Shown here one piece after another: positions 9,675 through 19,294 of a DNA stretch of 64,000 nucleotides (positions are counted from its first letter, which is position 1; every line of letters starts with the position of its first letter). The notes beneath the pieces were generated by a model that was given only the letters and a program-made list of their open reading frames with translations, was not told where the DNA came from and did not search any database. Made by a program: the position numbers and the translations under genes. The stretch comes from Calothrix sp. PCC 7507. Lineage in GTDB: Bacteria > Cyanobacteriota > Cyanobacteriia > Cyanobacteriales > Nostocaceae. The stretch spans positions 1,674,001 through 1,738,000 of the forward strand of contig NC_019682.1 of the NCBI RefSeq assembly GCF_000316575.1, written 5' to 3'.

Positions 9675-9769
9675 TTTGGGGAAAAAGAGGTTCTGGTGAA
9701 GCAAATAGTACAGAATTAGTACAAGCCTTGGGCGCTAGGCATTGGTGACAAATTAAGGAAAAGGGAAAA

Positions 9770-9862
9770 TTGTCAAGGGTAGTATTTGCAGAGGTCAAAA
9801 TGGAATTAAGTTACAAATTTGGGCAACTTGGTTATTTTATGCTGTTTTAGTAGATTTAGGAG
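9770..9862 (+). pseudogene. Transposase remnant (IS4-like), C-terminal scrap
   Basis: In one frame the DNA reads [20 protein letters not shown] and then GD, which resembles a conserved block of IS4-type transposases common in cyanobacteria. No start, no DDE motif and no flanking repeats survive. The fragment ends where the convergent histidine kinase gene begins. The family assignment is from memory of the motif. Confidence 0.4.
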
Positions 9863-12800
9863 ATATGTTGCAGCGGGATTTCAATCCAGAATTCTGTGCC
9901 TAAACCTGGCTGTGAATCGCATCTAAAAATGCCACCATGTTTATCTACAACAATTTTGTAACTAATTGACAATCCTAAGCCAGTGCCTTTACCTACTGGC
10001 TTAGTAGTGAAAAATGGATCGCAGATTCTTGTTCTGAGAGCTTCCGGAATTCCTGGGCCATTGTCTGCAATGCGAATCACGACACTTTTAACATTACCCC
10101 TCATTTCTGTGAGGCTAGTAGTGATGGTAATTTGATGAGTATGAGCTTCTGAGTTAGATCCCTTGTAATCTTCTAAAGCATCGATCGCATTACTTAACAC
10201 ATTCATAAATACCTGATTCATCTGTCCGGCATAGCACTCTATCAATGGTAAGTCGCCGTAATTCTTAATGAGCTTGATTTCTGGACTTTCTGGTCTAGCT
10301 TTCAGGCGATGCTGCAAAATCAGTAGGGTACTATCAATTCCCTCATGAATATTCACAGCTTTCATTTCAGCCTCATCAAGGCGAGAAAAATTCCGTAAAC
10401 CCAAGACAATCTGACGAATGCGATCGATCCCTATCTTCATCGAAGCTAGAGTTTTAGGCAAATCCTCAGTGATAAATTCTAAATCAATCTCTTCTGCCCG
10501 CTGTCCAATCTCAGGGCTACTACTGGGAAAATGCTGCTGATAAAGTTCCAGCATACTGAGTAAATCTTCAGCATATTCATTCACATGGGTGAGATTGCCG
10601 TAAATGAAGTTGACTGGGTTGTTAATTTCGTGGGCAACACCCGCCACCAGTTGTCCCAAAGAAGACATTTTCTCAGTTTGGATGAGTTGAGTTTGGGCTT
10701 CTTGTAGATCGTGTATGGCTTGAGATAGCTTTTCTGTCTGCTGCTGAGTTTGCAAGAGTAAGTTAACTTGCTGGAGTGCTACCCCAAGTTGATTGGCAAT
10801 TTGAGCTAAAAACTGAATTTCTGAAGTTTCCCAGCGGCGGGGTGCAGAGTTTTGATAAGCTGCTAGCAAGCCCCAGAGCTTTTGTCCAATAAAAATTGGC
10901 GCGATCGCATATGCTTTAACTTGAAATTGCTCCAGAATCTCAATATGACACTTAGAGTGACCAGCCTGATGGATTTCATCTACTGCAAAAGTCTCATTGT
11001 GGCGATATCGGCCACCTTGGGTTTCTTGCAAATAAGTATCTTGCCAAATTGTGTTGCTCTCTGGACTTACCAGCTTGATCCAACCCTCATTAACAAACTC
11101 GGCAATAAACTCACCACTCCAATCTGGGTGAAACTTGTAAACAGCCACACGATCTGCTTGCAGGGATTTACAAATTTCCCGAGTAGTTGTTTGGAAAATT
11201 GCACCTAAGTCGAGAGATTCGCGAATTTTGGTGACAACTTCAAATAATACCCGTTGTTGGTCGGCTGCTCGTTGTAAGTCTAACGCTTGCTGCCGTGTTT
11301 GTGTGAGTAATTCAGCTTGCTGGAGTGCTACCCCAAGTTGGGCGGCAATCTGACTGATAAAGTTAACTTCTGAGTTTTGCCATTGACGGGTGCCAGAATG
11401 TTGATAAGTACATAGCAAACCCCAAAGTTTTTGTCCCAGGAAAATTGGCGCAAGTACAAAAGCGGAAATTTGATACTCCTCTAGATTGTCGATATGACAC
11501 TGAGTAAAGCCCATCTTATAGATGTCATCCACCGCAAATGTTTCGTTGTGGCGGTAGCGTCCTCCCTGGGTGTCTTGTAAATAAGTGTCATTCCAGACTG
11601 TATTCACTTTCAACTTAGACGCATTTGACCAGTACGGACTAGCCACTTCAAAATCACCGACAAATTCGCCACCCCAATCAGCATCAAAGCGATAAATAGA
11701 AACGCGATCGGCTTTGATTAGTTGACAAACTTCTTGAGTAGTTATTTGAAAAATAGTTTTAGTATCCAGAGACTCGCGAATTTTAGCAATAACTCCGAAC
11801 ACAGCCTGTTGTTGTTCGGCTGTCCTTTGCATTTCAGTTGTGCGGTTTTTAACTTGTTTTTCTAAATTGCTATTAAAGGTTTGTAATTGTTGGTAAAGTT
11901 CATATTGTTGAATGGCTGAGGCGAAATGCTTACCAATTTCTCGGGACATTTCTATCTCTTCATCTGTCCATTTTTGGACTTGTGCTGTTTTCGTTTCGCG
12001 CCATAGCTCAAACGATTGACGAGGATAGAGTTGCCTTTGATCACTATCAAATCGACCTGCCCACAGGGTTTCCGTGTCTATTCCATTACGGAAAATACTT
12101 AAATAACCCACTAACTCCTGGCGGTACTGCAGGGGAATCATTAAAATGCAGCGAATCTTAGTTGCTTCAAAAGCAACTTGCACAGTTCGCATATTAGAAG
12201 TTTGATAGATATCTGAAATTGCCCAAACATCATATTCACCAGATTGATAATGTTCTTGCCAGACATTAGACTGCTCTATGAGGGGATAGATGGTTTGTTC
12301 TGCCACCGTAGGTTGATGTCCGCAAGTATAAAGCCTGATACAATCACTTCCGGGAATTAAACATTTTACTAAGCTTTTAAAGGTACTATTTTGAAAATTA
12401 AAAGCATTATGCCGAATACAAAGCCTACCACCTGAACCACCAAAGGCAGCAACAGTTGCTTCTAAAGCTGGCTGTAGGACAATTGTCGGTAACGCATGGA
12501 GGAGAGTAGCAATGCGGTTAATTGTAGCTTCTCTGTTGGCTTTTTTACGGGCTTGGGTAAGCAGGCTACTTTGGGCGATCGCTATTGATAGTTGATCTAC
12601 TACCATTTGCACTACTTCAATTTCATCCTCTAAAATCTCATGGCTTTCAGAGTGATGAGACACTAAAAGACCCCAGAGTTCTTTTTGGCATAAAATCGGT
12701 GCTACTAAAGAAGACTTAACTCCCATTGCCGTCAGGTATTCTAGATGACAAGGATCGACAGCGCGATAATGAATGTCCTCTGATAGCAGTTGTCCTGTTT

Positions 12801-13125
12801 CTAAGTCACGCAGGGGGCTTTGACCGATCTGCTGTGTTTCTACATTGACGACTGAACGCACTTGTGACTTGATAAATAATTCACGGGCTTGAGGCGGAAT
12901 GTCATCAGCCGGAAAGTTTAGACCTAAAAGCGATGGTAGTTTATCGTTATCAATAGATTCAGTAATCACCTGACCACTACCATCAGCATGAAATTTGTAG
13001 ATCATTACTCGGTCAGTTCCCAGTAGCGATCGCATCTCCGCCGTTGTTGTTGTGATTATGTCTTCCAACTCCAATGTTTGACGGATACGGTTTGTAATAC
13101 GGCGTAGTAAACTTTCTTGATCCAT
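9856..13125 (-). CDS. Multi-GAF sensor histidine kinase with cyanobacteriochrome-like GAF domains
   Basis: Large soluble sensor kinase. Numbering from an upstream in-frame start at 13161, there are four GAF-type regions (about 25-205, 215-425, 450-625, 640-815), then HisKA with VAHEINNP (His844), and HATPase with [16 protein letters not shown] (N box), ADNGPGIP (G1) and [12 protein letters not shown] (G2). GAF regions 1, 3 and 4 each have a Cys-His pair where phytochromes and cyanobacteriochromes attach bilin: DPCHLEYL (Cys138), TQCHIDNL (Cys555), SKCHIEIL (Cys738). The second GAF region lacks it. I prefer the start MDQESLL because GGGGGT lies just upstream of that ATG. There is no response regulator next to it, so its output partner is unknown. 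Light sensing is inferred, not shown. Confidence 0.87.
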   Translation of the reverse strand: MDQESLLRRITNRIRQTLELEDIITTTTAEMRSLLGTDRVMIYKFHADGSGQVITESIDNDKLPSLLGLNFPADDIPPQARELFIKSQVRSVVNVETQQIGQSPLRDLETGQLLSEDIHYRAVDPCHLEYLTAMGVKSSLVAPILCQKELWGLLVSHHSESHEILEDEIEVVQMVVDQLSIAIAQSSLLTQARKKANREATINRIATLLHALPTIVLQPALEATVAAFGGSGGRLCIRHNAFNFQNSTFKSLVKCLIPGSDCIRLYTCGHQPTVAEQTIYPLIEQSNVWQEHYQSGEYDVWAISDIYQTSNMRTVQVAFEATKIRCILMIPLQYRQELVGYLSIFRNGIDTETLWAGRFDSDQRQLYPRQSFELWRETKTAQVQKWTDEEIEMSREIGKHFASAIQQYELYQQLQTFNSNLEKQVKNRTTEMQRTAEQQQAVFGVIAKIRESLDTKTIFQITTQEVCQLIKADRVSIYRFDADWGGEFVGDFEVASPYWSNASKLKVNTVWNDTYLQDTQGGRYRHNETFAVDDIYKMGFTQCHIDNLEEYQISAFVLAPIFLGQKLWGLLCTYQHSGTRQWQNSEVNFISQIAAQLGVALQQAELLTQTRQQALDLQRAADQQRVLFEVVTKIRESLDLGAIFQTTTREICKSLQADRVAVYKFHPDWSGEFIAEFVNEGWIKLVSPESNTIWQDTYLQETQGGRYRHNETFAVDEIHQAGHSKCHIEILEQFQVKAYAIAPIFIGQKLWGLLAAYQNSAPRRWETSEIQFLAQIANQLGVALQQVNLLLQTQQQTEKLSQAIHDLQEAQTQLIQTEKMSSLGQLVAGVAHEINNPVNFIYGNLTHVNEYAEDLLSMLELYQQHFPSSSPEIGQRAEEIDLEFITEDLPKTLASMKIGIDRIRQIVLGLRNFSRLDEAEMKAVNIHEGIDSTLLILQHRLKARPESPEIKLIKNYGDLPLIECYAGQMNQVFMNVLSNAIDALEDYKGSNSEAHTHQITITTSLTEMRGNVKSVVIRIADNGPGIPEALRTRICDPFFTTKPVGKGTGLGLSISYKIVVDKHGGIFRCDSQPGLGTEFWIEIPLQHIS

Positions 13126-13358
13126 GTTTACCCCCAAGCCTGACTTAGAAATCGGGGCCATTGCCTGTAGTTAAATAAAGTTTTCAAACAAAAATTTGAA
13201 TTCGTCAAAATTTAAAATAGATAAGATATCTAAAAATATTATTAAATTTATTTAATTGGCTTGTCTTCAGTAAAACTACGGTCAAATTACTGAACATCAA
13301 TAAAATTTATTTTTGTCAAAATTTACAGTCAGACATCATTAAAATTTTCGTCGTCTAA

Positions 13359-13391
13359 AGATACCCGATTTATTTAATAAATCAGGTATCT
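13359..13391. terminator. Long palindromic hairpin downstream of the Get3d gene
   Basis: A 33-bp nearly perfect palindrome with arms AGATACCCGATTTATT and AATAAATCAGGTATCT (one mismatch). It lies ~60 bases after the stop of the minus-strand Get3d gene and could end its transcript. The T tract after it is short (TTTAG). Confidence 0.55.
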
Positions 13392-13453
13392 TCATTGATT
13401 GCGAATGATTGACGATTTCTAGATTTATTTACACATTAGCGGATCAGAAAAAA

Positions 13454-14641
13454 TTAACCATTCACATTGTTGGCAAAACGAATTTTTAGATAATCATTTT
13501 CCATTTTTGCTCCAGAGGGTTGAAGTGCAGCTAAAGCTTGAGGTAACACTAAGTTACGGCGGTGATTACCAATAGTAATATTTAATTCATCTCCAGTTTT
13601 ACTCAGATGCACCTGATTTTTAGGGATGCCAGGTAAATAAAGTTCCAAACTATACTGGTTGTTTTCTTGGACTACCCTAATAGTGGTTTCCTTGTAATAA
13701 ACCTGGGTGGGATCTTCATCTTTATAAAGGGTTTCTTTCAGCCTTTCTAAAGCTGCTAATCCACACATTTCCTCAGAGAAAAGTGGCACCTCCTTCACAG
13801 GTAGAGGGTGGAAATTATCATGAATTTCTTGGCGATATTCTTGCTGATTCTCTTTCCAACGTTGGAAAAAGGGATCTTGGACTTCTGGGGGAATAATCCG
13901 ATTGGCTACGACTAAATCCGTTGCCACATTATATAGACTCAAATAGGCATGAGCGCGGAGCGACTCTTTAATCACCATTTTTTCTGGATTAGTGACTAGG
14001 CGGACTGAAGTTTGAGTATTATCCGTTAATACTTTTTCCAGCGCTTCGATTTGCTCATAAAACTCATAAGGTGCGTCCATCACCTCTTTATCGGGTAACG
14101 AAAAACCCGCAATTGGTCGAAAAAGGGGTTCCACTAAAGGTCGAAGTGCTACTGAGATGTTTTGAAACGGTTTATAAAAACGGCGCATATACCAACCACC
14201 AACTTCAGGCAAACTCAGCAGTCGCAATGCTGTACCTGTAGGTGCTGAATCAATAATCAACACCTCAAACTCGCCTTCATCGTAGTGGCGTTTCATCCTT
14301 ACCAGTCCAAAAATCTCATCCATGCCTGGTAAGATTGCTAATTCTTCTGCCTGTATCCCATCTAAACCCCTAGCCTGCAAAACTTGGGTAATGTAGCGTT
14401 TCACCGCACCCCAATTTCCCTCTAGTTCTTGCAGCGCATCCAGTTCTGCACCCCACAAATTTGGGCGAATCTCACGGGGTGCGTGTCCCAGTTCCAGGTC
14501 AAAGCTGTCTGCTAGGGAGTGGGCAGGGTCTGTACTTAAAACCAGTGTACGATAGCCTAGCTCTGCACAGCGAAGTCCAGTGGCAGCGGCTACTGAGGTC
14601 TTTCCCACGCCGCCTTTCCCTGTCATTAAAATTACACGCAT
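13454..14641 (-). CDS. Get3d-type ArsA/Get3 ATPase with C-terminal alpha-crystallin-like domain
   Basis: A 395-aa ATPase of the ArsA/Get3 family. The N-terminus has the deviant Walker [18 protein letters not shown], switch I region [12 protein letters not shown], and switch [20 protein letters not shown]. The last ~85 residues ([19 protein letters not shown] onward) look like a small heat-shock alpha-crystallin domain. This arrangement matches Get3d of cyanobacteria and plastids, a soluble ATPase thought to bind hydrophobic client segments. The metal-site Cys pairs of arsenite pumps are not evident, and no ars genes lie nearby, so arsenite transport is unlikely. Its exact physiological client is not known to me. 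Confidence 0.9.
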   Translation of the reverse strand: MRVILMTGKGGVGKTSVAAATGLRCAELGYRTLVLSTDPAHSLADSFDLELGHAPREIRPNLWGAELDALQELEGNWGAVKRYITQVLQARGLDGIQAEELAILPGMDEIFGLVRMKRHYDEGEFEVLIIDSAPTGTALRLLSLPEVGGWYMRRFYKPFQNISVALRPLVEPLFRPIAGFSLPDKEVMDAPYEFYEQIEALEKVLTDNTQTSVRLVTNPEKMVIKESLRAHAYLSLYNVATDLVVANRIIPPEVQDPFFQRWKENQQEYRQEIHDNFHPLPVKEVPLFSEEMCGLAALERLKETLYKDEDPTQVYYKETTIRVVQENNQYSLELYLPGIPKNQVHLSKTGDELNITIGNHRRNLVLPQALAALQPSGAKMENDYLKIRFANNVNG

Positions 14642-14726
14642 GGACGATTCTTTCCTGTCTGAGAACTATTTACATTTGTTTACATTATCTCTATTATCAA
14701 CTTCTCCTGCCTATATTGCTACCCCA

Positions 14727-14897
14727 ATGACTGATGCCATGATGGAAAAGCTATCGAAACAGATGGGCATCAATTTGGATGAGGCGATCGCTGGACTTTT
14801 CTGGGCCATATTTGCTGCTATTAATCTGTTTCAAACTATAAGTGAATCTGCTAGTAGGTCAGCACACAACGAGAGCGAATATGTAATCAGCCTTTGA
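14727..14897 (+). CDS. Possible 56-aa small protein divergent from Get3d
   Basis: An ATG-started ORF reading MTDAMMEKLSKQMGINLDEA followed by a hydrophobic stretch (GLFWAIFAAINLF). The composition looks protein-like for the first ~35 residues and then becomes unremarkable. I do not recognise a family and there is no strong ribosome binding site. It could equally be a chance ORF in the spacer upstream of Get3d. Confidence 0.25.
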   Translation: MTDAMMEKLSKQMGINLDEAIAGLFWAIFAAINLFQTISESASRSAHNESEYVISL

Positions 14898-14950
14898 ACA
14901 GAGATATGCGATCGCGACAAACATCCTTACGCTAGAGGTGAATAAATCTC

Positions 14951-15028
14951 ATGACCCAAGCTCAAGATCACCAAGTAAATCCACAGATGCAGCAATGTAT
15001 TCAAACGTGCCCAGATCGTTATTTATAA
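14951..15028 (+). pseudogene. 5' fragment of a four-helix-bundle copper-binding protein gene
   Basis: A 25-codon ORF reads MTQAQDHQVNPQMQQCIQTC then PDRYL and stops. Its start closely resembles the N-terminus of small Cys-rich four-helix copper-storage-like proteins (DUF326), which begin with a Q-rich stretch and a CIQxC motif and run to ~110 residues. Here the rest is missing: the sequence runs directly into the convergent DUF2358 gene. I infer a deletion remnant. Confidence 0.5.
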
Positions 15029-15420
15029 ATAGGCTCTAAGGGAAATAAATGTTGCTTTAACACATCAAAGCGCGAACAATGCCAATAATCAATGTGGGAA
15101 ACAATTAAACCAAGAGCGTTGAGACGTAACTCACTCCAGCCAGAGATAGAAATACGTGGTTTCCACGGTAGGGGGGTATTCCAGCTAAGTGTCCACTCAG
15201 TTTTGATTGTGTCTCCCAAAAGTTGAATGTCATGCAAGTCCATTTTGGGATTTAAAAACCAAGTCTGGATAAAATTAATGGTCTGCTTGTAACGTTCAAC
15301 GCCACGAAATTTGTTCAGCGGGTCTTGAAAATAAACATCAGTTGCATAAATGCTGTAAGTCTGATTAATTGGAAATCTTTGATAGTCTTCTTTAAGAATT
15401 TCAACTATGTTATTTGGCAT
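15019..15420 (-). CDS. DUF2358 domain protein (NTF2/SnoaL-like fold)
   Basis: A 133-aa protein with the DUF2358 pattern: an N-terminal MPNNIVEILKEDYQRFP segment, YATDVYFQDPLNKFRGVERY (the FxDPxNxFxG block), a central FLNPKMDLHDI and a C-terminal VSHIDYWHCSRFDVLKQ. These proteins occur in cyanobacteria and plant plastids and are predicted to have a cone-shaped NTF2-like fold; the function is not established. No signal peptide. Its 3' end overlaps the copper-protein fragment on the other strand by 10 bases. Confidence 0.85.
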   Translation of the reverse strand: MPNNIVEILKEDYQRFPINQTYSIYATDVYFQDPLNKFRGVERYKQTINFIQTWFLNPKMDLHDIQLLGDTIKTEWTLSWNTPLPWKPRISISGWSELRLNALGLIVSHIDYWHCSRFDVLKQHLFPLEPIYK

Positions 15421-15459
15421 TTGTCATTTGGCATTTGTCAAGAGTCAAGGGTTAAGAGT

Positions 15460-15593
15460 TAGCCCTTTCAAGGTGGTGAAATTCGGCACGAAAATTGGTT
15501 ATTTCAACCTTCAAAAAGCCCAAAATCTGAGCGGATAACTCAGGATGATCGCACTGAAACAACGAAGATACGTTGTTCACCTTGAAAGGGCTA
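15460..15593. mobile_element. MITE-like element, family M7 (TA-flanked, GCCCTTTCAAGGTG ends)
   Basis: Inverted ends GCCCTTTCAAGGTGGTGAA (left) and GCCCTTTCAAGGTGAACAA (right, reversed) bound a 130-bp element at 15462-15591. It is flanked on both sides by TA, as expected for IS630/Tc1-mariner-type transposition. No ORF. A related transposase is not in the window. Confidence 0.65.
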
Positions 15594-15642
15594 GGGTTAA
15601 GAGTCAAGAGTCAAGAGTTATTTTTCCCTCATCTCCCTCATC

Positions 15643-15710
15643 CACCCAATCCCAATCCCCAATCCCCAGTCCCCAATCCCCAGTCCCCAATCCCCAATCC
15701 CCAATCCCCA
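15643..15710. repeat. Heptamer tandem repeat (CCCCAAT / CCCCAGT)
   Basis: About nine consecutive 7-bp units alternating CCCCAAT and CCCCAGT end just before the stop of the next minus-strand gene. The same unit recurs at 42972-43011, 58391-58444 and 63387-63432. Confidence 0.85.
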
Positions 15711-15715
15711 TAATA

Positions 15716-16279
15716 CTAAATCTCATCCCATAAACGTTCCAATTGACGCCGCCACGCAGCCAGAACTTGTTCTTGGGCTTCTTGAGTTTGCTCCATTTCG
15801 CCTAATAACCCTTCTGTGTAAAAGCGTTCTAGGGTTTGCATTGTGTTTTGAAGAGATTGTCCTTGCTGTTTTGCGGCGACGATGATTTTCCGGATACGGC
15901 TTTCAATCATGCGATTGAAGACATCATTTAAACCTGCTTGATATAGGGATAAAAGTCGAGCGATCGCATTTGATAAATCTGCACTTACCAAAGTACTACT
16001 ATTATGCTGATATACTCCCCATATTACCCCTTCATATAAAGCGTACCGTACTTCCTGAGTGTCATCAAAGTTGGCTTCGAGGAATTGCTCTAAAAATGGT
16101 TGAGCGTCTTCTATTGGCACAATTGGGAGTAAAACTCGCAGCCAAGTATTATCTTCAGCCAGCAGCACTAACAACCGAAAATCCGCAGTATCTATTTGCC
16201 ACGATCCAGGAGCGATCGCACTAACGGCTTCATTCTCAAACAATTCTGTTAATGTGCTGGCAATTTCTTCAGATTTCAT
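15716..16279 (-). CDS. Conserved hypothetical cyanobacterial protein (187 aa)
   Basis: Family not recognised. The first ~120 residues alternate beta-like and helical segments (GSWQIDTADFRLLVLLAED, WLRVLLPIVPIEDAQPFLEQF) and recall the YbjN/secretion-chaperone type of small alpha/beta fold. The C-terminal third is helical and rich in Gln and Glu (QQGQSLQNTMQTLERF, AWRRQLERLWDEI). Cytosolic: no signal peptide or membrane segment. The ATG start is reasonable. It is monocistronic between a repeat-rich spacer and a lipoprotein gene. Confidence 0.75.
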   Translation of the reverse strand: MKSEEIASTLTELFENEAVSAIAPGSWQIDTADFRLLVLLAEDNTWLRVLLPIVPIEDAQPFLEQFLEANFDDTQEVRYALYEGVIWGVYQHNSSTLVSADLSNAIARLLSLYQAGLNDVFNRMIESRIRKIIVAAKQQGQSLQNTMQTLERFYTEGLLGEMEQTQEAQEQVLAAWRRQLERLWDEI

Positions 16280-16326
16280 AAATTTTTATTTACTTCAAGC
16301 TAATGGATATTGTACAGTCATTGGTT

Positions 16327-17241
16327 TTATTTCTTATAAATTAAAAATACTGAACCTATTGGCCCAGGATTTTCCACATAAATTTTATTTTGATAATATA
16401 ATCCTGGAGACGCACCACCATCAAATAATATGCCTTCTTTGATTTTGCCTAAACAGTTATTCAGAGCAATACCTTCGAGAACATTATCAAACATATTGGG
16501 TAATAACTCTTGATTTAGTTGTGCAAACTCAATATCTGAATTAGCTTTAACATCATTAACTAATAAAATGACGTAACCTTTATCGGTGATAGCTGCCATA
16601 GATCGGTTAGTGGCACTTTTACAAGCTAACTCTCCCAAATCTTGACAGATATCTTTAAACATACCATCACGATAAAATCTGCCATTACCCCCTACTAAAT
16701 TGTAATTAAGAATTGCATTTTTTCTTCTACCAGTTTGAATAGTAGCTTGTCTATCTTTAGGTTGACCTCCTGATATACCAAAAGAAGAACGTTTGTTTTT
16801 AAAAGCTCCAGAATACTCAACGCCGCGAGATATATTTAAGCCTTGTGGTTGATCGTCAGTCCCTATATAGTCAGCATTAATAGCTACCAGGGGTTTTTGT
16901 CCGTTTAACTGAGAATTTTCTTCGGTAACGATTGTCCGAAATTGTTTTGGTACATAGTCTTTACGAAATTTACCTCGATTATCTTTGGCGTAAAGCTTAT
17001 GTGACAATCCAACATTAACTTTGAAATCTAATAGATCAGATTTAGGATTAAAAATAATCACATGGTTGATGCCTTTTGTAGATTTTTTACCCTGATTATT
17101 AGTTTTAAAGAACTCAATACTGAATTGAGAATCTTTGCCTGAGCAAGTTTTAGAGGGTGCTGGCACTGATTTTGCTTGCATATCTTTACAACCCGATATC
17201 AAGCTCATGATAATTACACATAAAAAGGCTAACTTTGACAT
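16327..17241 (-). CDS. Phosphodiester glycosidase (NAGPA-like) family lipoprotein
   Basis: A 304-aa exported protein: a short hydrophobic leader ending in a lipobox (MSLISGC) suggests lipid attachment. The body matches the phosphodiester glycosidase/NAGPA domain: PLVAINADYIGTDDQPQGLNISRG (the N-ADYF block), RSMAAITDKGYVILLVND, and the C-terminal LFDGGASPGLYYQNK, whose D-G-G-x-S is the family hallmark. Enzymes of this family cleave sugar-phosphodiester bonds; the substrate here is unknown but would be in the envelope or outside. Length and motifs are complete. Confidence 0.85.
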   Translation of the reverse strand: MSKLAFLCVIIMSLISGCKDMQAKSVPAPSKTCSGKDSQFSIEFFKTNNQGKKSTKGINHVIIFNPKSDLLDFKVNVGLSHKLYAKDNRGKFRKDYVPKQFRTIVTEENSQLNGQKPLVAINADYIGTDDQPQGLNISRGVEYSGAFKNKRSSFGISGGQPKDRQATIQTGRRKNAILNYNLVGGNGRFYRDGMFKDICQDLGELACKSATNRSMAAITDKGYVILLVNDVKANSDIEFAQLNQELLPNMFDNVLEGIALNNCLGKIKEGILFDGGASPGLYYQNKIYVENPGPIGSVFLIYKK

Positions 17242-17269
17242 GTTTAGGTAAATTCAATAATTTTACACA

Positions 17270-17302
17270 CACAAAAACCCGCTATAGAATTACTATAGCG
17301 GG
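17270..17302 (-). terminator. Rho-independent terminator after the DUF4912 gene
   Basis: Perfect 10-bp stem CCCGCTATAG / CTATAGCGGG (17278-17302). On the minus strand it is followed by TTTTTGTGTGTG. It lies ~50 bases after the stop of the DUF4912 gene. Confidence 0.8.
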
Positions 17303-17354
17303 GAAAAATTTGAGATTTCAATCTGAGTTTAATTCAAAATCTCTGTAGGCGGAA

Positions 17355-18605
17355 TTAAGAAAGCCATTCTAAAACAGCATCTTCTTTAGTATTGGTGTTT
17401 CGGGATGGTGTCTCACGCTCAAACTTCATGTGAATTGATCGTGTTTGTTCGCCATCAGCAGCTACAGCCAAAATTGGGTAGTCAATTAAACCATCTTGGA
17501 AGGACATCTGGAAGCGGAATGTTCCGTCTGCGTTCAGCTTGATTGGACGACCGCCAATAGTCACGGTAGCATCGGGCTCGGTTGCACCATAGACAATCAA
17601 TTCAGCATCAGCAACTAACCAGAACTTACGGGGACGTACAGGGACAGCGGAAGCGGAGAAGCCAGCGCCAGAGAGTCCTGCACCAGAGGCGGTTAAGCCA
17701 GATACGGTAGGTGCTGCCCACAGACCTACACCAGATGGGAAAATGTAGGAACTGAGAGCTTGTTCGGGGCGTGCAGAGCCGGGGACTTGATGTCCTGAAC
17801 CGAACAGAGAACCTGCTACTCTTTGCGCTTCAGCAGATTCAGCCAAGCCAAAGATTTGATCGTAGATGGGGCTACCGTTGCTGCTACCATTGGCTGCTGT
17901 GGCAATTTTCTTGGCTGGAGGAACCAGTTCGTAGACAGTCTGTCCACGCAACTCTTCTTCAAAGTTAACGGTAACAAAGACATCTTCAATCCAGTCAGAA
18001 GGATAGACGGGAGGAATGTGTACTCGTGCGGAACGAGCTAGAACCAACCAGCGTCCGTCAAAAGCGCGGTAGCCGATGTCAATTACATAATCGCGATCGC
18101 TGACTGGAATTGGTAAATACCATTCTCTTGCCAGTTCATCAGCAGGATATTCTTGCAGGCTGTGAGAGCTTTGGTGTTCGAGATCGATATCAGTGACATC
18201 GTAAATCCGCAGGGCTAGCTGTTGTCCCCCTTGTCGCCGTAGTTCTTCTTTATGTTCGTTAGAAACATCCCAGTAAGTGTAAGCCCACTGAGGATCACGC
18301 GGTAGGAGTACGATGCGGCTATCACCGTAACCAGCAGGTAAATCAGCTAGTTCTTCATCAACATCAACAAGGGAACCACCATTACGATCTACCTGACCTA
18401 ACTCGAATTTTGCTGCTTCCACGGTTTCCTGTGCCTCCAGTGAACGAGATGGACTAAGCGAAAATTTGCTGCGCTGGACTTCTTGAATCGATGCCAGCAA
18501 CTGTGACTTACGCATTCGGCTGTAGCGAGAGATACTATATTCGCTGGCAACTTTGCGTAATTGCCGCAAGGTCATTTCTTCTAGCGGCGGGCGTTCTTTT
18601 GCCAT
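17355..18605 (-). CDS. DUF4912 domain protein with N-terminal Rho-N/SAP-like segment
   Basis: A 416-aa protein. Residues ~1-45 (MTLRQLRKVASEYSISRYSR, MRKSQLLASI) resemble the Rho termination factor N-terminal / SAP-like helix-extension-helix, a possible nucleic-acid-binding unit. Residues ~95-225 form the DUF4912 region (LLPRDPQWAYTYWDVS, DRDYVIDIGYRAFDGRWLVLARS). A low-complexity Gly/Ala/Ser linker follows, and near 330-400 a second beta domain (ELIVYGATEPDATVTIGG) resembling Ig-like folds. Function is unknown. It has its own terminator and a long upstream spacer, so it is probably transcribed alone. Confidence 0.85.
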   Translation of the reverse strand: MAKERPPLEEMTLRQLRKVASEYSISRYSRMRKSQLLASIQEVQRSKFSLSPSRSLEAQETVEAAKFELGQVDRNGGSLVDVDEELADLPAGYGDSRIVLLPRDPQWAYTYWDVSNEHKEELRRQGGQQLALRIYDVTDIDLEHQSSHSLQEYPADELAREWYLPIPVSDRDYVIDIGYRAFDGRWLVLARSARVHIPPVYPSDWIEDVFVTVNFEEELRGQTVYELVPPAKKIATAANGSSNGSPIYDQIFGLAESAEAQRVAGSLFGSGHQVPGSARPEQALSSYIFPSGVGLWAAPTVSGLTASGAGLSGAGFSASAVPVRPRKFWLVADAELIVYGATEPDATVTIGGRPIKLNADGTFRFQMSFQDGLIDYPILAVAADGEQTRSIHMKFERETPSRNTNTKEDAVLEWLS

Positions 18606-19294
18606 TAATTTGGCCTCCAGTAGTTTGAAAGGTAAATGATTTCGCCTGGTTAAAGAATGCGATATAAAATGTCATCCACTCCAGATGAATTTCTTATTCC
18701 TGACTTCTGGTCTTGCCCAGTTTTCTGCTTTTTTAATCTGTTATTAAACTAAAATTTACTTTCTCTTAATTCCTCATTGATGCCAGAGCTAGCATTTTTC
18801 GGAATTCGGAGTAGTTGTTTTTGTTAAGTAAATATTAACCAGTAACCCTAGGTTGGGATCAAGGGGTCTCAAGACGTTTTTTTACCTTTTTCACGAACTT
18901 ATCAGCCCTCCGGGGATCATATTGTTATGAATTCATGACATTACGTCTTTCTCTGATTCAGCAAGCGGTAGAGTTATCATGGTTTCATGACAATTAAGTG
19001 AAATTAAGCTCATCCCATCCCCTTAAAGGATACTGCCGGCGAATAAGTGGTAAGTAACTCGGCGTCAATAATTGACGCTAGGATAAGTCCATCTTGCTAT
19101 AGGCAGAAGGGTTTGAGCCTTGTTTACTTTTCTTCACACAGTTTGCTTTTAGGTTACTGAGCTTGTCGAAGTATTGTGCCGCCTTACTTAAAGATCCCTC
19201 AATGGTGATCCAAATAGTTCTCTTGTACCATTTTGGATTTTAGACTTCGACTTACCTCGGCTTCGCTCGGCACAAGTCGCTCAGTCGAACGATT
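18606..19294. other. Intergenic region upstream of the DUF4912 gene
   Basis: About 690 bases without a gene. It contains a hairpin GCGTCAATAATTGACGC (about 19062-19078) and, near 19152 and 19246-19290, short palindromic repeats with the TCGGCTTCGCTCGG core seen elsewhere in the window. It probably includes the promoter and long leader of the DUF4912 gene. Confidence 0.4.

Noticed and set aside
13454-14641. Arsenite-pump ArsA
   Set aside because: Single ATPase half with a crystallin-like C-terminus, no ars neighbours; Get3d fits better.
15643-15710. Possible CRISPR array from the regular repeats
   Set aside because: Units are 7 bp with no spacers of 30-40 bp; the same holds for the other arrays.
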